Of a DNA stretch of 64,000 bases, positions 34,921 through 46,178 are shown one piece after another. Position 1 is the stretch's first letter, and each line of letters begins with the position of its first letter. The notes beneath the pieces were generated by a model, which made no database searches, was not told the origin of the DNA, and saw only the letters and a program-made list of their open reading frames with translations. This DNA is from Adineta vaga (lineage: Eukaryota; Rotifera), in NCBI GenBank assembly GCA_021613535.1, contig CP075494.1, positions 16,368,001 to 16,432,000 on the forward strand, in the 5' to 3' direction. The position numbers were made by a program, and so were the translations under genes.

Positions 34921-36831
34921 GTAAATCTATACTCTTATGTTATATGAATCACATCTTTATCCCCCCCCAAAAAGAAGTCCAAATAAAATCAGTCAATCAC
35001 AGTATTGAGTATTCAGACACGTATTTGATAACAAGAAAAGCCAATGGTAGGACTTGTTCTATTATAGCTATCAGAAAATTAAATTTTCTGACAAGTTTAA
35101 ATTTATTGCTAGATTGCTGTAAAAATCAAGTCAGATATTCATTTCCAAGATGAAACTATGTATTAGAAGTTTTACCATGCACTTATATATCATATAGGAG
35201 TATATAGTAGGGAGGACATGTATAAATAAAATGATGAAAGAATTTACTCAAAAACTACAAGAGTACAGAACCTATATCTTAATAGCACTATATTTTGATG
35301 GGACATGCTCAAAACTCCCCACTGCCCTTCTGAAATAGTCAATGACGTTTATTTTCTACAAAATAAGATTCACTACCGTCTAATTTAAGCAGTGAACTAC
35401 TACCATAGTGACAGATTTTTGACACCGCCAGAGAGTGTTTGTGAAGTATCGAATCCTTTACTAAGGTACTTTCTTTTGAGATAAATGAAAGAACGTATGA
35501 ATCTTTGTACACCAAAATAATTGTACGTTTCGCTGCACTGTCAGAACATTAAGGTAGAACACAAAACTTTTACTCATTATCTTCGCATCCATAAACCCTT
35601 CAAAGATTTTTTAGTCCAAGGGTTTATGGAATCAAGGGTATATTAAAATAAATAGGGTTTATTATCATGAAAATGAGCGGCCAGAGGTTTTTGTTCGATG
35701 GATAAAATTGTCTTGATCTGGAGTTGTCCACATAGGGCTCTAGGACTTATGAACAATGGCATTTTATTCTACGGTTGTCCGTATATGATTTTGTTAGCTG
35801 CGGTCAAGGTACGGTAATCTACAATTCCAGCAAATGAACTTTAATTATCCAAAAAATTGTTTCCTATCTTTTTCTCAACAAAACAGTGCTTTGATGTTGT
35901 CGAAAATAAAAGATACACCTATGTACGTAGATAAGCTCTGGAACAAAGACTTGGTTGAACTAGAGATCTTTCACTCAATCAGTTAACTTCTTCGTACACA
36001 CATAGATTGACTACGTTCGAATGATATGGATCAAGACATGTCATAAACTTGTCAGCATACCATCGCTCAGCCGTATCTTTGATCATTCAAAACAACTTTC
36101 TCCATTTCGTCCAATAAAAACCTGCGAGCTTTTAAGGCAAAACAAGACAATTTTTACACGTTTACTGAGATGAGGCACTTTTTTCGTAGATATATATGGG
36201 TGTTAATCAGTGTTTCTTTATTTTTCGTTTATGGTAAAAAAGAACAGTTTTCTTCTCATTGTAAGATATCGATGCCCACTTCGATCGTATACTTAATCCG
36301 TTCCTGTAAGAAACAATTTTGTCTTTCTTCAGTTCGCAAACCGATATACTTATTTTAGATTAGTTCGAATATATTATGGTATTTCAACTCTTTATTCCAG
36401 ACATGAATGAAAATGAAATCTTATTTTACTTTAATAGAGTTATGAGACATGAAATCCTTTTCCATTTGGACAGAGTACAGATGACAGCATACTTCTGTTT
36501 GCTTGTGACACAGAAGTATATTCCTATTTTTCTTTTAGTTGAATTCTATAAAAAAATAATCAAAGTCTCTCATTAACTTGAAATACATGTGAGTGGTAGT
36601 GTGACGGCACGGATGTGCTTAACAATATAAGTGAATGCGGGTATGTATACCTGCAGAATTAAATATCACCAGAAACTCTTGTGCGAGAGGGAACAAACGA
36701 AAAACTTGACAGAAACCACCGGAAACCTTTGGATCTGTTCAGCTTGATGCTTGTTCAATTTTTATAAAACACTTTCCTTCCGTTTTTAGACGGATTTTGG
36801 AAAGGGTTCTTGATCATTTCAAAAAACGGTT

Positions 36832-36929
36832 AAAAAGCCTGTATTATCTGTTGCACTTCCAAAAAGCCTGTATTATCTGTTGCACTTCCAAAAAGCCTGT
36901 ATTATCTGTTGCACTTCCAAAAAGCCTTT
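36832..36929 (+). repeat. 29-bp tandem repeat, 3.4 copies
   Basis: The unit AAAAAGCCTGTATTATCTGT plus TGCACTTCC repeats perfectly three times (36832, 36861, 36890) and is followed by a partial fourth. Perfect identity suggests recent expansion. It may be a variable tail of a mobile element. Confidence 0.9.
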
Positions 36930-37497
36930 AATGGTTTTGATATTATGCCTTTATTTTTACAGTGTAAGCCCTTAGTATCGAGCCTTCACCAACGAAATAA
37001 ATTTCTTTGTTCTCAGAGATGTCCACCGCGGTTTTGAATGTGCCGACACAGCGCCTCGAGCGCTATACTAAAAAAAACACCTACCGCTGCTGTGGACATA
37101 CCTGTTTGTTCTCTAACAACTCTACTTTTTAATGCTCAGTTCTCTAAAACACTTAAATCTGCTACTAGCAAACAACTAAATAAACAACTGACTTCTTTCG
37201 ATATCCTGATATCTATTACGAAACTTCTCCCAAATAAAAAACGTGCGATCTTAGGCACAGTTTAAGATATTACTTTGCTAAAATATATAGAGTCATAAAT
37301 TCCCTTCCTTACTAACACTCAGACGACCGAAACAGCTTATTTTCTCTGTTTTAATGTATACGTCAACTATGGAAAAAAGGATCAGCATACCACTTATAAT
37401 CAACACCTAAGACAATTCCCACAAACAACCGCTCCTTTAAACTGAGATATGCTACAACACGGAGTCAACTTTATACATAACTTCTACAGTAGTGTCA

Positions 37498-37554
37498 AAC
37501 TCGAAAGTTGAATTCAACTATCCTTTCGAGTATTCAACTGTTCAACTTTCGAGT
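37498..37554. repeat. Short inverted repeat
   Basis: AACTCGAAAGTTGAA (37498-37512) faces TTCAACTTTCGAGTT (37540-37554), a perfect 15-bp stem with a 27-nt loop that holds a third partial copy (TTCGAGTATTCAAC). Confidence 0.75.
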
Positions 37555-37892
37555 TGTACATTTATGAACTTCTATTGATTGATCTTCGCTGAAACTGAAA
37601 GCTTTAAAACTTTAAAATACCTTAACAAACCTCTTTTCCCCTAAAACATTACTACGAAACTCAGCCATGAAACATACTAAAATTCCCAATATTGTACTTC
37701 AAAATTTCACGTGTCCCATCTCTCATTCATATCCATATCTACACTCGTTTAATTAATCAACGATCTATCAGAATAAATAAACTCTGTCATCACCACGTTC
37801 AGTATTTCACACATATCTCTAGAATGGACAGGGTAATACGTATCCATTCTACATTCTTCTTCAACACAAACCATTCTCACCGTCTAGCATGG

Positions 37893-39574
37893 AATCCAAC
37901 TAAAGACGAAGGAGCACAGCGTTTGGCTGATGCTCTTCGAGTTAACACAGTAGTCACCATTCACACTTTCACTTTCCCATTCACTGATCATGCTCTCCTT
38001 TTCAGACACTCACCACACTAGATCTTCGGAAGAATCAAATCGGCGATGAAGGAGCACAGCGCTTGGCTGATGCTCTTCGAGTTAACACAGTAATCATCAT
38101 TCACACTTTCACTTTCTCATTCACTGATCTTCGTCTCCTTTTTAGACACTCACCAAACTACATCTCTCAGGGAATCAAATCGGCGCTGGAGGAGCCCAGT
38201 ACTTGGCTGATGCTCTTCGAGTTAATACAGTAATCATCATTCACACTTTCACTTTCTCATTCACTGATCATGCCCTTTGATTTAGACGCTCACCACACTA
38301 CAGCTCCTGAGGAATCAAATCGGTGCTGAAGGAGCACAGTACTTGGCTGATGCTCTTCGACTTAATACAGTAATCATCATTCACGCTTTCACTTTCTCGT
38401 TCACGGATCTGATCATACTCTCCTTTTCAGACACTCACCGTACTATATCTCTGGGGGAATCAAATCGGTGCTGAAGGAGCACAGCGCTTCGCTGATGCTC
38501 TTCGACTTAATACAGTAATCATCATTCACACTTTCACTTTCTCATTCACTGATCATGCTCTCCTTTTTAGACACTCACCAAACTACATCTCTCAGGGAAT
38601 CAAATCGGCGCTGGAGGAGCACAGTACTTGGCTGATGCTCTTCGAGTTAATACAGTAATTATCATTCACATTTTCACTTTTTCATTCACTCGTCATACCC
38701 TTCTATTTAGACACTGACCTGCCTATATCTCTTATGCGATCAAATCAGCTATGCAGGAGCACAGCGCTTGGCTGATGCTCTTCGAGTTAATACAGTAATC
38801 ATTATTCACACTTTCACTTTCTCATTCACTGATCATGATCTCCTTTTCAGACACTCACCATACTACTAGATCTCTCAGAGAATCAAATCGGCGATGAAGG
38901 AGCATAGTACTTGGCTGATGCTCTTCAAGTTAATACAGTAATCATCATTCACACTTTCACTTTCTCTTTCACTCATCATACTCTCCTTTTTAGACACTCA
39001 CCACACTACATCTCTCAGAGAATCAAATCGGCGCTGGAGGAGCCCAGTACTTGGCTGATGCTCTTCGAGTTAATACAGTAATCATCATTCACACTTTCAC
39101 TTTTTCATTCACTCATCGTACCCTTCTATTTAGACACTGACCATGCTACATCTCTCAGAGAATCAAATCGACGATGCAGGAGCACAGTACTTGGCTGATG
39201 CTGTTCGAGTTAATACAGTAATCATCATTCACACTTTCACTTTCTCATTCACTGATCATGATCTCCTTTTCCGACACTCACCATACTACTAGATCTCTCA
39301 GAGAATCAAATCGGCGATGAAGGAGCACAGTACTTGGCTGATGCTCTTCAAGTTAATACAGTAATCATTATTCACAAGTCCAGTTTCTCATTCATTGCTC
39401 ATGCTGTCCTGTTTAGACACTAGCCTTGCTAGATCTCACAGGGAACGGAATCAGCGGTAAAGGAGCAGAGCGGTTTGCTGATGCTTTGCGGATTAAGCTG
39501 GTAAGCTTTATTGCGTTTTGGTGTTTGCCATATATGCTTTTTGCTTTTCATTTTAGTGTAGGTTTGTGAAGTAA
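37893..39574 (+). pseudogene. Tandem exon array of 12 RNI-type LRRs
   Basis: Exons of 84 nt (28 residues: TLTxLxLxxNQIGxxGAQYL, ADALRVNT) alternate with ~56-nt introns (GTAATCATC...TTTAG), all phase 0. Exons end/start at 37949; 38006-38089; 38146-38229; 38286-38369; 38431-38514; 38571-38654; 38711-38794; 38851-38937; 38994-39077; 39134-39217; 39274-39360; 39417-39500. A short tail follows at 39557-39574. Exon 8 has an in-frame TAG (38905..38907) and exon 11 lost its acceptor (CCG instead of CAG at 39271-39273); both are 87 nt. No N-terminal domain was found upstream. Such LRRs bind proteins. Because exons are phase 0, skipping exons 8 and 11 would leave an open frame, so 'pseudogene' is not certain. 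Confidence 0.75.
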
Positions 39575-41560
39575 AACGTTGATTGATCGAATCTGGAATC
39601 TCTGTCGAATCTAAGGAGACATTTGTGATATAGTTTATTGAAGAGTTGTAAGAAAGGTTTATAAAATAAAATATTACTCTGCATGGTTTTAACCGTAGAA
39701 TGGATTTTGGCAACTTCAAACATTTTCGAATGATTTATATATTGTAGGAAAGAATTGTAGAAAGGGTACATCTTTCTGACATACAATTCAAGTGAAGAAC
39801 GCACTACGTGTAATTGGAGTCTGCTGAATTTATGCTGATTTTCCCTTATATGATTCATGGTGGTTTGTAGCTGACTGTTCGCGCTCCATGGATTTTGAAT
39901 TAATGAGATAAACGGTAGGAACAGAGAAAAAAAGAAACGATATTTTAGAGAAGTTATGGCTCTGCACTGTTTTGCTTTGTTAAGCATAATTCAACTGCTT
40001 CTTTCGTTATCATTCGGAAAAATGAATGACATAGTTCTCGATGCGTGGTAGCGTAATAACGTTTTTTGACAACTAACTTTATCAAAATCTGAGTAATTCA
40101 TATATGACATCAGTTTGCATATGGAAGAGGAAGGAAAGAAATAACGTCTAGCGTGCATAAGAGTAGTGAATTTGAATATAGTAGAGAAGTACAACTGATT
40201 TTAAATTTCATGAAGCATGTTACATCTACAACTAACATTTTTCTGATGGTATGATATGAAAAAATCTTAAACTCTCATTTTTTTTTGTTGCTCCAACTGC
40301 AAAGAGGCTATTAGACAGAAAAATAGCAATACGTTCATATGTATATTTGTCGCTGATCAAAAATCAAAAGTCAAACTTTTAACAAATGCAGGATATCAAA
40401 CTATACTATGGGGCACCAATGGGTCCTAGATTGAAAACTAGTAGACAAACGTATTATTCAATAAGAAAGTGGAGAGCGTACAACTGGACAGTTCGATATT
40501 GAGGACCTTAAAGTCGATTAATCGAATTTTGACGTTCAGAAGCTCTATAATCACGTATCAAAACGTTAAAACTGCGCGGTAAAATGTTCGAAATAATAAA
40601 ACACAACGGTAACGTGAATGATTGATAAGGTTTTCAAGCGAATAGTCGTCAGTGGCAAGGACTAACAATGGGCTGCTTCTCATAGCACTTCTTGCTATAA
40701 CTATGAAAAATATCTAGTAGGTTTAAATTCAGAAGCACTGGATATATGAGAATCGTGCAATGAGCTCCTCAAATTCATTTGTGGAAGGCTGAATATGAAT
40801 GAGAATATAATGTTTGTGAACAGATTTTTGGGGAGCATACTTCCGTCGTTTTTATGGGAAACGTGCTTTAAGATTATTTTACCTTCATTAGATATTATGG
40901 TCGAAGATCATGCGAGTCACTCTTGAGGAATTTTAGTTATTCTATATGACGCTAGATATGTAAAGTTTATAGAAATATTCAGCAGAATAGTTTAAGTTTT
41001 CATTGGATTCTTTTTCATTCTAAGACTGAAAAAATACGGTAAGAGCATTTCTTTTATTCTTAACATTCTTTTGTAAAATTAACATGTTCTTCCCAAGAGA
41101 AAATAAGTCAGCTGAAGTTTCAATTCGAAATCCGTTCAGGTTCGGTCCCATACCTTTTCCAATTTGACGTTCATTGTTCATAAAAAATGTATTATTAGTT
41201 GCGATTAAGTTAGTTCATTTATTTGTATGAATACACGAAAGAGAATTTTTTTTATTAAATTTAATTCTTCAGTTTATTTTGATTTTTAATATTGATAAGA
41301 ATTACTCTCTGTTCAAAATGGAATCAGAACATAGTGTTTTCATTAATGAAAAGAGACCTGGTCGAAAAATGACCAACCGAATTAATATATAAATATTTGA
41401 ATACCAAAAAAACGAGAACGATGTTTGTTTCGAAATCAAATAATCATTGTGTTCAACATTGGGTGAGGGTGTGGGGTAGAGAGTGAAAATGCGGACTTTA
41501 CCGGCGGCTATTAAACAAGAAGTGTCTTGCTCGGAAATATCAATCAATCATTATGGAAAT
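39575..41560. other. Gene-poor region
   Basis: No supported gene. A 144-codon minus-strand ORF (39553-39987) overlaps the tail of the LRR array and shows no family motif. A single telomere-like arm lies at 41461-41478. Confidence 0.4.
41461..41478 (+). repeat. Single telomere-like arm
   Basis: GGGTGAGGGTGTGGGGTA without a facing C-rich arm within 100 bp. Confidence 0.5.
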
Positions 41561-41905
41561 GGTAGTTTCAAAGATTTAGTTTTGCACTCAGCTAATGATA
41601 ATAGTCATCCGAACTCGATAACTATTAGAGACGTTATGAATGATCATTAGGCTCGACATTGCTACAGGAAAGTATGCAATTAATACTATTGCATTATTTT
41701 TAGGACATTGTAATGGAAGCGTTCCAGATGCGATTATACTAATAAGTGAGAATGATTCTGAACTAAATTATATTGTCATAGATGATGTAATGATGATGAT
41801 TGGAAAGATTTAGTTCTTGCAGAAGAAATGACTTTTACAACTGGTTCGTACACAGCGACATGGACACTTGCAAGTGGAGATTTTAATGAAGATAATAAAT
41901 AACGT
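41561..41905 (+). pseudogene. Possible FG-GAP-repeat remnant
   Basis: Scattered frames resemble FG-GAP/VCBS units of integrin-like propellers (near 41880: SGDFNEDNK followed by a stop; near 41700: a 'GHCNG' segment), broken by stops and frame changes. Weak evidence, from motif resemblance only. Confidence 0.25.
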
Positions 41906-42189
41906 TTCTCGAGGGTAACTCAGTGGGAATAGTGGTCAAAAAATGTTTTTTGAACTCTGTTTGGAGCAATACAATCACTTTTCTGCTAGTGTCAAAATAG
42001 TCAATACTACTAGTGTATATGTTATTCTAAATAAGAGCGATATACTGACATCCGGTTTTAATAATGTCTCGAAAAAATCGAAGTATTGAAAAATTGTCTC
42101 ATATCGAGCTGTGATCCTTTGTCAGTTCATATGTCAATTAAAAGTTAAAAAAATATCAACCAAAACGTGTTTGTATTTGATTTCGATAT

Positions 42190-42600
42190 CGATGAATAGT
42201 TAATTGAAATTCCTGTTTTGTAAAATTTCGATGGCGTAACAAAAATTAAAAAAGTAAATATTGATGGAATTACAGATAGAAAATCATCCTGATAAATATA
42301 ACTGTACATCTTCAATTGAATATGATGAACATTTCGATGTAAAAACGATAATTAAACGTGGTATTGCAAGTAAAATTAAAACAATTGGTCCAACAAATAA
42401 ATATTTACGTTAAGAAACTTGTTTCTTTTTAACTGTATATGTTTGACGTGATTTAATTGTAATTAAAATAATTGATGAAATAATATTAATTATAAATGGA
42501 ATAAAAGAATAAATAATATGAATAATTGAATTATATATTTGCAAATAAGATGGATAAGTAACGATACAATTTTTATTGCTCAACTATTTATTATCAACTA
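42190..42600 (-). pseudogene. Rhodopsin-like GPCR pseudogene, C-terminal half
   Basis: Reading the minus strand from about 42590: CIVTYPSYLQIYNSI leads into a TM5-like stretch (YSFIPFIINIISSIILITI) and KSRQTYTVKKKQVS, then TAA. The frame continues as KYLFVGPIVLILLAIPRLII (TM6-like), LYLSG, TGA, and after a frame change IPSIFTFLIFVTPSKFYKT (end of TM7 and helix 8). This matches the layout of small bdelloid rhodopsin-family receptors. Two stops and a shift make it a pseudogene. The first four helices are absent upstream. Confidence 0.65.
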
Positions 42601-43468
42601 TTTGTTAACTTTCGAAAACAAAAATTCTCAACTTTTTGGGCGACGAGGACCCATCATGCGCGCACCTAACATGGGCCACTTTCAGTGTTTATCTTTTGTT
42701 TTTTCGTCACATACATGAAGTTTGAAGTTGGACATTGCCACAAACATACAAACTATTTTATTTTATATGACCCTCCTTACAGTGGAGGGAAAATTAAAAA
42801 AATAATCAGTCTTATTCAATGAGAAGTTTTCTTATACCCAGAAACGTTGCGAAAACACCTTTTGACGCGTTATGGTTTGATATTTCACTCATTTGTTAAA
42901 CACTTTGCTCTTTCTAATCAAAAAAGAATCAAATCTCTATCACAGTCGATAACAGTAGATTATCAAGAAAAGTCAAGACAGAACTTTTGCCTCATCCGTT
43001 GTTATTTTCTTCTTTCTAAATACGTTTTTCTGATAAACATAAAGAAATTCCTCTCACATTCATCATCATTCGAAAACTTCAATGATGCCTGATAAGAATA
43101 TTCGTATGTGATGTTATTGTGATATTGAGAAACTAATAATTTTAATTTTTCTTTTTTTTTCGTATAATCATTCTTTTTGCATTTGAAAATCATACAAATC
43201 AACAACCATTTTTTTATTTTGCGAACAATTAGTCATATGTGAAATCATGAGATAGGATGGGATGAGAGAAATGTTTTTTCTCCCTTCCCGTGGATTGCAC
43301 GCGAAACATTTCTATCCCGTTTTATCGTGTTCTGTCTGTTTGGAGCCATACCAGTTTAAATGATTCATTATCGACAATAAAATATGCACTTTCTTCTTTC
43401 TTTTTTTCTCTCACATTTCAACATATTAGTAAAAAGTATTATATACGAGATTTGTTTCAGATATTAAA
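42601..43468. other. Intergenic upstream of F-box gene
   Basis: Nothing recognisable. One 81-codon ORF without motif. The probable promoter of the gene at 43469 lies in the right part. Confidence 0.4.
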
Positions 43469-45398
43469 ATGGAACACGAAAAACGTCATAAAAGTGATGA
43501 TTTTTCTAATTCTTATGGAACTGAAAAAATGAAACAAGATGTAGTGATAATAACGAAATGGTAAGTCTATTAAAAGAAAAATAACATATAGTTTCTTTAT
43601 CTAATAAATATAACTTAAATTTTCCAGCAATTCAAATGAAAATATTTCAAGTTTCGAAAATCTTGCTAATGAAATCATTTATGAAATATTTAATTATATC
43701 GATTTTTATCATATTTATCAATCTTTTTATAATCTTAACGATCGATTTCGATCTTTTCTTTTACGATCAATACTTTCAATTAAAATTAATAGTAATTTTA
43801 TTTCTCAAAAAAACTTCGATTGTTACAATCGTGATATAATTATACCTAATATACATCGAATTCATATTTTACGAGTTACAAATTATTTTATATTTACTAC
43901 TCAAGCATTTATCTTCTCTCAAATGACATCTCTTCGAACATTAATTCTAGAAAATATTGAACCAAAATCTTTGAAAAATGTTCTTGAACAAATATCTTCA
44001 TTACCATTTCTTTATTCGTTAACTATTAGTACCACTGATGGGGTTCATGATATAAATTCTGTTTATAAACAAATATTTCGTTTATCTTCTTTACGATATT
44101 GTAAATTATCATTAATAACGTTAGATTTCGATACAAATTTTCTATTTGTCAATGAATATAGTCCAATCGAACACTTAATTATCGATGATGAAATACATAT
44201 TCAACAACCAATAAACTATTTGTCATATGTTCCTCATCTTCGTTCTTTGTCAACAGATTTAGGTGATCTTTTTCATTTTCCACCAGTAAACTGGTCGCAT
44301 CTAAATATGAAGAATTTAACACAACTTTCTTTAAAACTTGACAATATAACATTTCATAATTTGGAACTAATGTTTCTCAATATTTTTCCTTTCGTTGAAG
44401 TTTTACATATTTCAGGTAAAGTCATATATATCAATGCGAAATTATGGGAACACATTATATCATCATTTCTACCCCGTCTACGTATTTTTGATGTTTTCTT
44501 TCAAAGTCTTCCGTGTCGCCATGATGAAAGATGCATTGATGAACAACAAGTTCATCTTTTCAAATCTTCATTTTGGATTGAGCGAGGCTGGTTTTTCGAA
44601 TATTTAATACATTCAGAAGAAAATTATGATCAATGGATTTTCTGTTCAACAAATCCATATAGGTAATTCATTTCTGATTGATTTTAATCAATATTATTCT
44701 TATCTTTTAGAAGAAAAACCTATTCAATATACATACCAACAGAAGAAGATTATCAGAAATGTTATCACTCAGTTGATCATGTTCAAATTGGAAATCGAAC
44801 ACAATTAGAAAAATGTTTGAAATATTTTCTAAATGCAACTGAACTTACTTTCGAAAAAGATTTTGTTATTAACGATGAAAATTTAATAATAACCGATCTG
44901 AATAGAATTCTACGGTTAACAAAATTGAAAACTCTCGTTTTTAAATGTCATTATATTTCATTTGAACAAATCATCAAACTTTTATTAGTTACTTCTAATA
45001 TTCAAACATTAACTTTAGAAAAAATTCACTTTAACAAGAATAACAATACAAACTTTCAAGATAATGAATTATTCCAATCATTTTCCAATACAAATATTAT
45101 TAGAAATCTTATGATTCGAGAAATATTTCCATTAGTAAATACTTATTTATTTTTTATTTTATATCCTCATTTACAACATCTTCAAATAGAGATCATTGAT
45201 ACGGAAAATATTGAATTGATAATACAACTTCTACTAGATACAAATAATCAAAATACTTGTCATTTGATATCATTATGCCTTCATACAAACAGATCCGACG
45301 CGTATTCGGATTACATCGAACTTCTACCGAATTATAAAGAACTACTTGTTCAATGGAAAGTCAAACATATTTTATTCGACATGTACTTTTGGAAATAG
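43469..45398 (+). CDS. F-box protein with LRR-like repeats (intact paralogue)
   Basis: Exons 43469..43560, 43628..44662 and 44711..45398 join in phase 2 with clean GTAAGT and GTAATT donors and CAG/TAG acceptors; 604 residues from ATG 43469. The charged N-terminus (MEHEKRHKSDD) is followed by an F-box (SSFENLANEIIYEIFNYIDF). The rest has irregular leucine-rich segments (RTLILENIEPKSL, LSYVPHLRSLSTDL, LTKLKTLVFKCHY, LYPHLQHLQIEIID). Likely an SCF-type substrate receptor, as for other F-box/LRR proteins, with unknown target. The pseudogene at 32835-34474 is a degraded sister copy, which helps confirm the exon borders. Confidence 0.85.
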
Positions 45399-45611
45399 TA
45401 TAACTTCTCTTTTTTCACTTATATCTGTGCTGTTTAAGTAAATAAAAAAGAATCACACCGTCGAACTGATAGTTTTGATGATTTTCAAACTGCTAATGAT
45501 TGGAAAGAACAATCAATAGTAATAAAGAATGAGTGAGTAATATGAGCATCTTAATTATTTAAGAAAAAACCTGATTTATTTGTTAGAGTATCGAAAAATG
45601 AGCGTGAGAAT

Positions 45612-45704
45612 GAGGGGTGTGAAGTGAAGCTATGAGTTTGAGAATAAATCCTGGTACTTCCTCTAACTCTGCGCTCTCAATCACACCCTCACCCTCACCA
45701 TTGG
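45612..45704. repeat. Telomere-like hairpin element 11 (long spacer)
   Basis: AATGAGGGGTGTGAAGTGAA, about 50 nt, then CAATCACACCCTCACCCTCA. Inner segments GAGTTTGAGA and TCTAACTCTG pair weakly. An outlier with degenerate arms. Confidence 0.55.
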
Positions 45705-46039
45705 AGGTCTTCCAGAAATGTGTCGGAACTATTTTATAAAATATCGAAAATATTTTAGATATTTTCAATAGATTTTGAAAAATGCTTCAGAAATCTCTAA
45801 AAATTTTCTGAAAGTAATTGCATATTTCCAAAAGCTTTTCAAAAGTTTGTCAAAAACTTATCGATCTCTATGGCATTTTTCCAATCTCAGAACCATCCTA
45901 TTTTCATTCTTCTCAAAAGGATTTTCTAGCTACGTGCTTGTTTTAAATATTAGCCTTTTATCTAATGTACTGAATGTAAGGATATTTATAAATTTATCTT
46001 TTGCCATTTCTCACATATTTCGCATAGCGTGTCATTCAT

Positions 46040-46091
46040 GAGGGTGCGGGTTAATTGTATAGCTTGACCGACATCCATGCCCACACCCACC
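46040..46091. repeat. Telomere-like hairpin element 12
   Basis: GAGGGTGCGGG, spacer TTAATTGTATAGCTTGACCG, then ACATCCATGCCCACACCCAC. The spacer is nearly identical to that of element 9, 13.6 kb away. Confidence 0.8.
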
Positions 46092-46178
46092 CGATGGCCT
46101 TCTCGGGAATAAATTACGATTACAATATGTTCATTTTTTATTAATGAATAAAAAATAGAATTGTTTGCATAATTTTTC

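Larger units (their letters stand above)
34921..37892. other. Gene-poor region with tandem and inverted repeats
   Basis: No supported gene in about 3 kb. It contains a 29-bp tandem triplication (36832-36929) and a short inverted repeat (37498-37554). A 75-codon ORF at 37038-37265 (starts MCRHSASSAILKK) is open but unrecognised. Local composition at 36.9-37.9 kb is less AT-rich than its surroundings. Confidence 0.45.
45399..46178. other. Intergenic with two hairpin elements
   Basis: Holds a long-spacer hairpin (45612-45704) and another at 46040-46091, between converging genes. Confidence 0.55.

Noticed and set aside
39553-39987. A 144-codon minus-strand ORF
   Set aside because: No motif, no splice context, overlaps the tail of the LRR array. 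Kept out for lack of evidence.
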